Position numbers and translations under genes: made by a program. From the NCBI GenBank assembly GCA_000433335.1, contig HF996748.1, positions 3,186 through 20,855 on the forward strand: a stretch of DNA of 17,670 nucleotides, written 5' to 3'. Numbering within the stretch: position 1 is the stretch's first letter; every line of letters begins with the position of its first letter. This DNA comes from Clostridium sp. CAG:1219 (GTDB taxonomy: Bacteria > Bacillota > Clostridia > TANB77 > CAG-465). The notes under the pieces are model-generated. The model made no database searches and had not been told where the DNA came from. It was given only the letters and a program-made list of their open reading frames with translations. Positions 8,472-14,388 of this stretch are shown here, piece by piece.

Positions 8472-9530
8472 ATGGAATTTGTAGGAAATATCATAGAGAG
8501 TATAAAATTATTATTTAATTATGATGTAACTGTATTAATCAGTTTTTTTACTGTAATATTAGTATTTTTAATATTATCTCCAATATTTTCGAAAATTATA
8601 ATAAAGATTATACAAAGTATAACAAAGGAAAATCAAAAAGCTAGTAAGAATTTAATGTATAAAACTCTTAATGCATTCTTTTATATTTTAGGAGTATTTT
8701 TGTCGACTTTTTTATTAAATTTTTCTACTGAAGTACATCTGATAATAGCCAAAATATTTAAAATTATTTGCATAGTGTTTGTTGCTAAAGTGTTGGTTAA
8801 AATTTTGACATCAAGGCAAAAATTTAAATACTTAAAAACTGTTAAATATGGTAACGGAAAAAGTTTTGCAGGTTTTTTTGAAAAAATAATTGCGTGCATA
8901 ACTTATGTAATAGCAGGATTTTTGATAATTTATGAGTTAGGGTATGACTTGAATGGTCTTGTTGCAGGACTTGGAATTGGAAGTGCTGTAATTGCTCTCG
9001 CTGCACAAGATGTTGTAAAAAGTTTGATTGGTAGCTTTGTAATAATAACAGAAAAACCTTTTGAAATAGGGGATTTTATTGAAATAGATAATTTTAAAGG
9101 AACTGTTGAAGATGTTACATTTAGAAGTGTAGTTATAAGGACAAATGATAAGTCGGTAGTATCAATACCAAGTTCAAAGGCTGCTGAATCATATATTTTA
9201 AATTGGGCAAGAACAGGTGGAGTAAGAAGATATGAATTTGACATTGGGGTTACATTAGAAACACCACTTATAAAATTAAATAAATTTGTTGAAACTCTAA
9301 AATTTGAAATTACAACTGCGATAAGTGGAAGGGAAGAAGATGTTAGTATACATGTAGAGCAATTAAAAGGGGATTGTATAAATCTATATTGTTATACATT
9401 TGTTAAAGCAAAAAATTATGAAGAATTTCTGGATATGAAAGAAAAAATAAATTATACAGTTTTAAATGTAGTAAATAAAGAAAAGATAGAATTAGCATAT
9501 CCAACACAAACAGTTTATCTTAAAAAGTAG
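8472..9530 (+). CDS. mscS: MscS-family small-conductance mechanosensitive ion channel
   Basis: The protein is predicted to open under membrane tension and release solutes during hypo-osmotic shock. It has 352 residues with about five hydrophobic segments: 17-39, 66-84, 89-112, 136-155 and the pore helix 161-190. The diagnostic MscS part is GLVAGLGIGSAVIALAAQD (162-180), then a helix and the EKPFEIGDFIEI turn (194-205) that starts the beta domain, followed by GTVEDVTFRSVVIRT (210-224) and SIPSSK (231-236). The C-terminal alpha/beta vestibule domain follows. Glycine and alanine packing in the pore helix is retained. Two extra N-terminal helices compared with the three-helix E. coli MscS resemble the YnaI/YkuT-type layout. 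The symbol is by family. Paralogues in the genome cannot be excluded. Gene tdk follows after 17 nt. Confidence 0.93.
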   Translation: MEFVGNIIESIKLLFNYDVTVLISFFTVILVFLILSPIFSKIIIKIIQSITKENQKASKNLMYKTLNAFFYILGVFLSTFLLNFSTEVHLIIAKIFKIICIVFVAKVLVKILTSRQKFKYLKTVKYGNGKSFAGFFEKIIACITYVIAGFLIIYELGYDLNGLVAGLGIGSAVIALAAQDVVKSLIGSFVIITEKPFEIGDFIEIDNFKGTVEDVTFRSVVIRTNDKSVVSIPSSKAAESYILNWARTGGVRRYEFDIGVTLETPLIKLNKFVETLKFEITTAISGREEDVSIHVEQLKGDCINLYCYTFVKAKNYEEFLDMKEKINYTVLNVVNKEKIELAYPTQTVYLKK

Positions 9531-9547
9531 TGCTCAAAGGAGGAAAT

Positions 9548-10129
9548 ATGGCAAAGTTATATTTTAGATATGGTGCAATGGGCTCTGGAAAAAGCATTGA
9601 CCTATTGAAAGTTGCTTATAATTATGAAGAAAGAGATGGTAAAGTAGTTTTATACACAGCAGCGATAGACACAAGGTATGGAACAGGTATAATAACTACA
9701 AGAATTGGTATAAATAAGGAAGCAATAGTGTTTTCTAAGGATACGAATATTTTAGATAGTGTAAAAGCATTGGAATATAAACCGGATTGTATATTAATAG
9801 ATGAATCACAGTTTTTAACAAAAGAACAAGTATCACAAATTGGAGACATAGTAGATTATCTAAATGTTCCAGTTATATGTTATGGACTAAGAACTGATTT
9901 TAGAGGAGAATTATTTGAAGGATCAAAAGAATTACTAGCTATTGCAGATAAAATAGAAGAAATAAAAACTATATGTAAATGTGGCAAAAAAGCAACTTAC
10001 AATATGAGACTAGTAGATGGAAAGCCTGTAAATAAAGGAGAAAAAATATTGATAGGTGGAAATGAATCTTATATATCATTGTGTAGAAAATGTTATAAAG
10101 AAAGTTTTAAAAAAAATAACCTACGCTAA
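9548..10129 (+). CDS. tdk: Thymidine kinase
   Basis: It phosphorylates thymidine (and deoxyuridine) with ATP in pyrimidine salvage. The 193 residues show a P-loop GAMGSGKS (9-16), a Walker-B/catalytic segment DESQFL (85-90, with the likely base E86), YGLRTDFRGELFEGS (112-126, the thymidine-binding loop region) and the structural zinc site C143-x-C145 and C179-x2-C182. This is the type II (human TK1-like) family. The P-loop differs from the common GPMFSGKT but keeps all key positions. A GTG at 9530 overlaps the mscS stop. The ATG at 9548 comes right after AAAGGAGG (9536-9543) and gives the expected MAKLYFRYG start. It is the last gene of the mscS unit. Its last four codons form the left arm of the terminator. 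Confidence 0.96.
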   Translation: MAKLYFRYGAMGSGKSIDLLKVAYNYEERDGKVVLYTAAIDTRYGTGIITTRIGINKEAIVFSKDTNILDSVKALEYKPDCILIDESQFLTKEQVSQIGDIVDYLNVPVICYGLRTDFRGELFEGSKELLAIADKIEEIKTICKCGKKATYNMRLVDGKPVNKGEKILIGGNESYISLCRKCYKESFKKNNLR

Positions 10130-10150
10130 TTTGGCGTAGGTTATTTTTTT
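10115..10150. terminator. Bidirectional terminator overlapping the tdk stop
   Basis: AATAACCTACGC (10115-10126) pairs perfectly with GCGTAGGTTATT (10134-10145) around a 7-nt loop that contains the tdk stop codon TAA (10127-10129). T's follow on the plus strand (10144-10150). A's precede on the plus strand (10110-10116), giving a U-run for transcripts arriving on the minus strand from the gene at 10149-10652. One hairpin can thus end both converging genes. Confidence 0.93.
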
Positions 10151-10652
10151 ATATATACTTAAATGTATTTTCAAAAGATCTTATTTTTTTAAATTCAAAG
10201 TCAAGATATTTGAGTTTATCTTCACAGGATGAAAAGTCATTATGTGTAAAAGCATGTACGAATATTAAAAATCTTATTCTTGAAGAATCTCTTAAGAGGT
10301 ATAATTCATCTAACTTGTTCTTTTCAAATTTATTGCACATGTTGATGTATTGTACGCGCTTTTGAAATAACATATAAGAATAGTAGTCTACATTCTTTTT
10401 ATATTTTAGAGGGTAAGACTCTTGAGCCAATTTGGCTATTTTGGCAGCCTCATTGTAATTATCAACCGATATTATGGCAATAAATATTGCATGTAGTACT
10501 TCTTTTAGTGAAATGTTAAGATTTGTAGCAATATCACTTATAGTATCATTTTCAAGCAGTGATATTATTTGCTTTTCCTTATCTGTTAATTCGTGTCGGC
10601 ATGGTTTCCAGGCACTAGGTATAACAAACTCTGAATTAGTATTTGGTGTCAT
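10149..10652 (-). CDS. Small HTH-containing protein of unknown function (array member 3)
   Basis: This 167-residue protein has an N-terminal helix-turn-helix resembling sigma-70 region 4 or LuxR-type HTHs: LTDKEKQIISLL (22-33), then ISDIATNLNISLKEV (38-52). A helical segment NEAAKIAKLAQES (67-79) follows, then YSYMLFQKRVQYINMCNKFE (91-110) and C-terminal CEDKLKYLDFEFKKI (143-157). All three later segments have counterparts in the neighbour at 10730-11233, so the two are paralogues. An upstream in-frame start exists at 10685, but AGGAGG (10657-10662) points to the ATG at 10652. No promoter of its own is evident. A GC-rich hairpin separates it from the gene upstream. It is probably a DNA-binding regulator, but the partner is unknown. 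Confidence 0.8.
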   Translation of the reverse strand: MTPNTNSEFVIPSAWKPCRHELTDKEKQIISLLENDTISDIATNLNISLKEVLHAIFIAIISVDNYNEAAKIAKLAQESYPLKYKKNVDYYSYMLFQKRVQYINMCNKFEKNKLDELYLLRDSSRIRFLIFVHAFTHNDFSSCEDKLKYLDFEFKKIRSFENTFKYI

Positions 10653-10705
10653 TTTTCCTCCTATTGTCGTTATTTTTGTGTCCAAAATCTAAAATTGTGT
10701 GAATA

Positions 10706-10728
10706 ATTAGGCCCACTAGGGGCCTAAT
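10706..10728 (-). promoter_or_regulatory. GC-rich hairpin between the first two HTH genes
   Basis: ATTAGGCCC (10706-10714) pairs perfectly with GGGCCTAAT (10720-10728) around a 5-nt loop, two bases after the stop of the minus-strand gene at 10730. In this A/T-rich region a stem with five G/C pairs stands out. The transcript would continue UAUUCACACAAUUUUAG, which is not a clean U-run, so it is either a weak terminator, an attenuator giving partial read-through to the next gene, or a processing/stability stem. Confidence 0.6.
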
Positions 10729-10729
10729 A

Positions 10730-11233
10730 TCAGAAAATAAAATTGTTTTCCATTTCCTCTATTTTTTGGAAATCATCAACTAAGAATGAGAATTTTTGAG
10801 GACACTTAGTAGCGTCATTTGTTTTGCAATAACTCTCAAGGCAAGGTATTTCTTTACTATAACGGTCATAATGTTTTTTCGCATCTTCAAGAGTGCGTAA
10901 CTTTTCTCTGTCAAAATTCCTGCAGGCCTTAATATATTCAGGTCTTACTTGAGTTAATAAATAGTAAGGATACTCAACTTGCTCGTCAGTACATGAGTGC
11001 AGACTCTCTTCTTTTGATAATTTGCTCCAAATGTTTTTTGCCCATGAGGATGATTTGACAGTTAAAATTGCTCTGTAAAGAATATGCCGAACATCACTTG
11101 TAGTAATTTTGTGCTTTTTTGCAATGTCATCCATTGTCATAGCAGTTGAGTACTGGTTAATTACATTAATTTCCAGTTTTGTACGTAAGTAGCGATAAGG
11201 CGCTATACAGTTTGTACTGTATTTTCTTTCCAT
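10730..11233 (-). CDS. Small HTH-containing protein of unknown function (array member 2)
   Basis: This 167-residue protein is exactly as long as its downstream paralogue. The HTH is MDDIAKKHKITTSDVRHILYRAI (34-56, split here as MDDIAKKHKITTS and DVRHILYRAI). It is followed by SWAKNIWSKLSKEES (63-77), then PYYLLTQVRPEYIKACRNFD (89-108) and CPQKFSFLVDDFQKIEEMEN (144-163), which align with the same blocks in the gene at 10149-10652. It has seven cysteines (C9, 81, 104, 131, 137, 144 and none clustered as CxxC except C131-C137-C144 spacing), so metal binding is possible but unproven. A start at 11269 is possible in frame, but AAAGGAG (11242-11248) indicates the ATG at 11233. It has its own promoter (11304-11332) and a palindrome in its leader. 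It is probably a DNA-binding protein. Confidence 0.8.
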   Translation of the reverse strand: MERKYSTNCIAPYRYLRTKLEINVINQYSTAMTMDDIAKKHKITTSDVRHILYRAILTVKSSSWAKNIWSKLSKEESLHSCTDEQVEYPYYLLTQVRPEYIKACRNFDREKLRTLEDAKKHYDRYSKEIPCLESYCKTNDATKCPQKFSFLVDDFQKIEEMENNFIF

Positions 11234-11264
11234 ATAAAAAACTCCTTTCAAAATAAGAAAACAA

Positions 11265-11283
11265 TTCACAATAATTATGTGAA
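11265..11283. promoter_or_regulatory. Palindrome TTCACA-N7-TGTGAA in the leader of the second HTH gene
   Basis: TTCACA (11265-11270) and TGTGAA (11278-11283) form a 6+6 dyad around ATAATTA, 14 to 32 bases downstream of the predicted transcription start of the gene at 10730-11233. It could be an operator bound by an array HTH protein, or a small RNA hairpin. A TTCACA half-site also occurs (minus strand) in the leader of the next gene, near 10700. The role is inferred. Confidence 0.45.
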
Positions 11284-11303
11284 ATTAAAAAATATTTTCG
11301 TTA

Positions 11304-11332
11304 ATTATACTATAGATTACTATTAAAATCAA
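11304..11332 (-). promoter_or_regulatory. Sigma-A type promoter of the second HTH gene
   Basis: Read on the minus strand, TTGATT (11332-11327) and a perfect TATAAT (11309-11304) are 17 bp apart. Transcription would begin near 11297, giving a leader of about 64 nt. The -35 abuts the terminator of the gene upstream. Confidence 0.75.
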
Positions 11333-11333
11333 C

Positions 11334-11368
11334 AAAAACAGAACTAAATTATTAATTTAGTTCTGTTT
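11334..11368 (-). terminator. Terminator after the first HTH gene (minus strand)
   Basis: A 15-bp perfect stem (11336-11350 with 11354-11368) has a 3-nt loop. Read on the minus strand it is followed by a U-rich run (plus-strand A's 11334-11338 and onward). It lies 6 nt after the stop of the gene at 11375-11926 and separates it from the next gene. Confidence 0.85.
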
Positions 11369-11374
11369 CATACG

Positions 11375-11926
11375 TTATGCGTACTTTTTTCTGAGACCAG
11401 CTATTTCTTCTGCCAGGAGCATAAGGTCGATATTTGAGGAAAAATCATTTTTCTTGAGTTTTTTGAACTCAGTTGTGAGTTCATCAATTTCAGGAAGTTG
11501 ATAATCTTCTTCATCGGATGAGGAGATAAAATCTTCATAGGTGCCATATGCAAAATTTGCTTGTAAAATTCTATTCCACAAGTTATTTAAAATGATTACC
11601 TGTAAATTAGATATTTCTTCGGAAATTTTCTTGTATAAGATCCTATCTAAGAGGAGTGTCTTATAATACCGCGAGATCCTAGCTCCTTTTCCATTAAGCA
11701 AGAAATTAACCTTAGAACTCTTTTTTGATGCCTTTTTTGCAATTTTTAGAGCAAGTGAATCATCAACTTTGTTTTCTAAAATTGCAATGTGAAGTGTCTT
11801 TCTGACCTGTGAAGTAGATATACTAAAAAGTTTTGCAACAAGCTCCATAGAAGCGTTTGTATCGGCATATTTGTGTACCAATGCCCAATTTTGTTCTTTG
11901 GTCAGCACCCGAAATTTAAGTTTCAT
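11375..11926 (-). CDS. Small HTH-containing protein of unknown function (array member 1, divergent from rnj)
   Basis: This 183-residue protein is a more distant relative of the next two genes. Its N-terminus has the same HTH pattern, LTKEQNWALVHKYA (8-21) then SMELVAKLFSISTSQVRKTL (26-45), followed at the same distance by SLALKIAKKASKKS (57-70), which matches the NEAAKIAKLAQES block of the gene at 10149-10652. The C-terminal half is different, with an acidic stretch SSSDEEDYQLPEIDEL (135-150) and TTEFKKLKK (151-159). There is no membrane segment. AAAGG-CGG (11933-11940) sets the ATG at 11926. It is transcribed away from rnj from a promoter interleaved with that of rnj, so it may bind there itself. 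Function beyond probable DNA binding is unknown. Confidence 0.82.
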   Translation of the reverse strand: MKLKFRVLTKEQNWALVHKYADTNASMELVAKLFSISTSQVRKTLHIAILENKVDDSLALKIAKKASKKSSKVNFLLNGKGARISRYYKTLLLDRILYKKISEEISNLQVIILNNLWNRILQANFAYGTYEDFISSSDEEDYQLPEIDELTTEFKKLKKNDFSSNIDLMLLAEEIAGLRKKYA

Positions 11927-11974
11927 GATTTACCGCCTTTCTAAATTTTGAATAGACAAAAATTCTTTTTTTAC

Positions 11975-12003
11975 ATTATAACACATTTTTCTACAAAAAA
12001 CAA
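11975..12003 (-). promoter_or_regulatory. Promoter of the first HTH gene (minus strand)
   Basis: On the minus strand, TTGTTT (12003-11998) and a perfect TATAAT (11980-11975) are 17 bp apart, with TGT directly before the -10 (extended -10). Its -35 lies only 3 bp from the -35 of the rnj promoter, so RNA polymerase could not occupy both at once. Confidence 0.65.
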
Positions 12004-12024
12004 ACATTGACTTTATTGTAGAAA
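11988..12024. promoter_or_regulatory. 9-bp inverted repeat spanning two divergent promoters (candidate operator)
   Basis: TTTCTACAA (11988-11996) and TTGTAGAAA (12016-12024) are exact reverse complements separated by 19 bp. The left arm lies inside the -35/-10 spacer of the minus-strand promoter and the right arm inside the spacer of the rnj promoter, so the whole region is nearly mirror-symmetric about 12005-12006. This is how an operator that controls two divergent promoters could look. The adjacent HTH gene is the obvious candidate binder, by inference. Confidence 0.55.
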
Positions 12025-12035
12025 TATAGTATAAT
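12007..12035 (+). promoter_or_regulatory. Strong sigma-A type promoter of rnj
   Basis: TTGACT (12007-12012) and a perfect TATAAT (12030-12035) are separated by 17 bp, eleven of twelve consensus bases. Transcription would begin near 12042, giving a leader of about 135 nt before rnj. Confidence 0.82.
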
Positions 12036-12041
12036 TATAAT

Positions 12042-12176
12042 ATTGATTTTAGCAGAAAAAAAGTTTCTGTTTAATTGTTCGGTTTTTTATTTTTATAATA
12101 TATAGTTTGTTCGGAATTAGTAGATTGAAAATTTAATAATAGTTATAAGCGCAAAATTTTAAGAAAGAAGGAAATT
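12042..12176 (+). promoter_or_regulatory. Long 5' leader of rnj with hairpin and direct repeat
   Basis: The leader begins with a short stem, AGCAGAAA (12051-12058) with TTTCTGTT (12064-12071, one G-T pair), and continues with two copies of TTGTTCGG (12075-12082 and 12107-12114) exactly 32 bp apart, about three helical turns. A second TATAAT (12094-12099) between the copies could serve another promoter, but its -35 (TTAATT) is poor. AGAAGGAAA (12167-12175 region) is the ribosome site. RNase J expression could be autoregulated through such a leader. That is inference. Confidence 0.4.
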
Positions 12177-14069
12177 ATGGAGAAAAAAGAATTAAATGAA
12201 AATAAATTAAAATCCAATACTAAAAAAGTTTTTGGAAGAAAAAATAATCTTAAAAAAGATGTAAGAAAAAAAATGAATGATAAAACTAAAGATAAAATAG
12301 AAATCTTAAATGTTGACTCAGAAAATGCCTCAACAAATAATAAGTTAAAATCTAAGGCAAGAGTCTCTAATAAATTCGGAACTTTTGCAAAATCTAAATT
12401 AAAAGTTATTCCTCTTGGTGGAATGAACGAGATAGGAAAGAATATAACAGCTTTTGAATATGAAAATGAAATAGTAGTTGTCGATTCAGGTCTTGCGTTT
12501 CCTGAAGATGATATGCTAGGAGTAGATCTTGTAATACCGGACATTACATATTTAGAAAAAAATAAAGAAAAAGTAAGAGCATTACTTATAACACATGGAC
12601 ATGAAGATCATATAGGAAGTGTTCCTTACCTTTTGAAGAAAATTAACGTTCCTGTATATGGAACAAAATTAACTTTAGGTTTAATAAAAAATAAATTAAC
12701 TGAACATAATTTAGTTGATTCAACTAAATTAAAATGTATAGAACCTGGAGATAAAATACAAGTTGGAAAGAACTTTAAAGTTGAATTTATAAGAGTAACA
12801 CATTCTATAGCTGACTCTGTAGCTATGGCTATAACTACACCAGTTGGAACAGTATTCCATACTGGAGATTTTAAAGTAGATTATACACCAATTGACGGTA
12901 AACCAATGGATTTACAAAGAATTGCTGAAATTGGTAATAAAGGTGTACTTTTACTTATGTCAGATAGTACCAATGTTCAAAGACCTGGACACACGATGTC
13001 AGAACGTAGTGTTGGACGTGAATTTGATAAAATATTTATGAATTGTAACAAAAGAATAATAGTTGCAACATTTGCATCTAATATTCACAGAATGCAACAA
13101 ATAATAAATTCTGCTGTTAAATATGGTAGGAAGGTCGCTGTTGTAGGACGTAGTATGTTAAATGTAATAAGTGTTGGAACAGAGCTTGGGTATATAGATG
13201 CACCAGAGGGAACTTTAATAGACATTGATAAAATTGGTATATATAATCCTGAACAAATAGTTATAATAACTACAGGATCTCAAGGTGAACCTATGGCTGC
13301 ACTTTCTCGTATGTCAATGGGAGAGCATAAAAAAGTAACAGTAACTGCAGATGATCTTATTATACTTTCAAGTTCTCCAATTCCAGGAAATGAAAAATCA
13401 GTTGGCCGTGTTATAGATGAACTTGAGAAACTTGGAGCAGAAGTAATATATAATCAACTTGCAGATGTACACGTATCAGGTCATGCTTGTCAAGAAGAAT
13501 TAAAATTAATGTTATCTTTAGTTAAACCAAAATTTTTCATGCCAGTTCATGGTGAATATAGATTTTTAAAACAACATGGCGAACTTGCTGTATCTGTAGG
13601 TACACCTAAAGAAAATGTCTTTATAATGGAAAATGGCAGAACTCTTGAATTAAGTAATGATTCTGCTAAAATGACAACACAAGTTCCATCTGGTATTGTT
13701 CTTGTAGATGGTCTAGGTGTTGGTGACGTTGGAAATATAGTTTTACGTGATAGACAATCACTTTCTGAAAATGGAATGATTATAGTTGTAATAGCACTTG
13801 ATAGAAGGACAGCAAAAGTGGTATCTGGTCCTGATATAGTTACTCGTGGATTTGTATATGTTAGAGAAAATGAACTTCTTATGGATGAAATAAAAGAAGT
13901 AGCAAAAGAAGAACTAGAAAAATGTGATAGAGAAAATATAAGAGAATGGTCATCTATAAAAAACAATGTTAGAGAACAAATATCTCATTATGTTTACTCT
14001 AAAACAAAACGTCAACCAATGATATTACCAATACTTATGGACATAGATGTTGATAAAATTGTAAAGTAA
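12177..14069 (+). CDS. rnj: Ribonuclease J with basic N-terminal extension
   Basis: This is a metallo-beta-lactamase/beta-CASP ribonuclease with 5'-to-3' exonuclease and endonuclease activity, central to mRNA decay and rRNA maturation in Bacillota. Motifs: IPLGGMNEIGKN (78-89), HGHEDHIG (140-147, zinc ligands), VTHSIADS (207-214), HTGDFK (228-233, with D231), SDSTN (262-266), ATFASNIHRMQQI (298-309), TTGSQGEPMAAL (365-376, beta-CASP), VHVSGHA (431-437) and PVHGEYR (456-462). At 630 residues it is about 70 longer than B. subtilis RNase J1, and the excess is at the N-terminus: residues 1-75 are lysine-rich and low-complexity, and are probably disordered. The ATG at 12177 follows a good ribosome site, so the extension seems real. 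It is closest to J1-type. I did not see a second paralogue here. Confidence 0.96.
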   Translation: MEKKELNENKLKSNTKKVFGRKNNLKKDVRKKMNDKTKDKIEILNVDSENASTNNKLKSKARVSNKFGTFAKSKLKVIPLGGMNEIGKNITAFEYENEIVVVDSGLAFPEDDMLGVDLVIPDITYLEKNKEKVRALLITHGHEDHIGSVPYLLKKINVPVYGTKLTLGLIKNKLTEHNLVDSTKLKCIEPGDKIQVGKNFKVEFIRVTHSIADSVAMAITTPVGTVFHTGDFKVDYTPIDGKPMDLQRIAEIGNKGVLLLMSDSTNVQRPGHTMSERSVGREFDKIFMNCNKRIIVATFASNIHRMQQIINSAVKYGRKVAVVGRSMLNVISVGTELGYIDAPEGTLIDIDKIGIYNPEQIVIITTGSQGEPMAALSRMSMGEHKKVTVTADDLIILSSSPIPGNEKSVGRVIDELEKLGAEVIYNQLADVHVSGHACQEELKLMLSLVKPKFFMPVHGEYRFLKQHGELAVSVGTPKENVFIMENGRTLELSNDSAKMTTQVPSGIVLVDGLGVGDVGNIVLRDRQSLSENGMIIVVIALDRRTAKVVSGPDIVTRGFVYVRENELLMDEIKEVAKEELEKCDRENIREWSSIKNNVREQISHYVYSKTKRQPMILPILMDIDVDKIVK

Positions 14070-14164
14070 TATCATTAATATTAGTATAAAAGAAGAAGGG
14101 AACTAGTGAGAGGCTGCTGAAAAAGTAGCATTATTGGTCTCAAAAAAAAATAGGAAAATTTTTT

Positions 14165-14196
14165 AGCAGATAATTAGTTGATAATTATCTGCTTTT
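14165..14196 (+). terminator. Probable terminator after rnj
   Basis: AGCAGATAATTA (14165-14176) pairs perfectly with TAATTATCTGCT (14182-14193) around GTTGA, followed by TTTTATG. The stem is long but A/T-rich and the T-run is short. It is the best terminator candidate downstream of rnj, about 95 nt after its stop. Another imperfect stem, GCTGCT/AGTAGC (14113-14129), lies between them and has no T-run. Confidence 0.6.
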
Positions 14197-14232
14197 ATGA
14201 TAGTAAGGGTTATTTTTCCAAGAACAGAAGGT

Positions 14233-14323
14233 ATGAAAGAATATATAGATTATTATAATAATAAAAGGCAAATTAAAAGGAATGAGCCCTGTACAATACA
14301 GAGTTCATTCCCAAGCAGCCTAG
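14233..14323 (+). pseudogene. C-terminal remnant of an IS3-family (IS150-like) transposase, frameshifted
   Basis: In one frame, MKEYIDYYNNKR (14233-14268) matches the conserved end of IS3-family OrfB (the EYIDYYNNKRI region). One base later, in another frame, KLKGMSPVQYRVHSQAA then TAG (14270-14323) matches the family's KLKGMSPVQYR terminus. The canonical residues between these blocks (IKxKLKG) are partly missing, so a small deletion of about 8 bases or an equivalent indel has shifted the frame. Nothing upstream resembles the rest of the transposase, so only the tail survives and it cannot be active. A 78-codon open frame covering this tail (14197-14433) is an artefact of the frameshift. Confidence 0.85.
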
Positions 14324-14363
14324 TACCTAATCAAAAAATGTCCAATTTTTGGAGCTCAGTACA
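14233..14363 (+). mobile_element. 3' end of a degraded IS150-like insertion sequence with its right terminal repeat
   Basis: The transposase tail is followed by about 40 bp ending in GTCCAATTTTTGGAGCTCAG-TACA (14340-14363). Its reverse complement, TGTACTGAGCTCC then AAAAATTGGAC, has the form of an IS150-group terminal inverted repeat (TGTACTG...TTGGAC). The right boundary is therefore close to 14363. The left boundary is not visible and lies somewhere between the rnj terminator and 14233. The matching left terminal repeat was not found in the window. The remnant stops 25 bp short of the stop codon of the minus-strand regulator gene. Confidence 0.75.
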
Positions 14364-14388
14364 AATTTATCTGTTCTATATTTTAAGT

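Noticed and set aside
14108..14141. Stem GAGA...TCTC with inner GCTGCT/AGTAGC as a riboswitch, T-box or second IS end
   Set aside because: It is short and imperfect, without conserved T-box or riboswitch motifs, and no matching repeat of an IS end was found.
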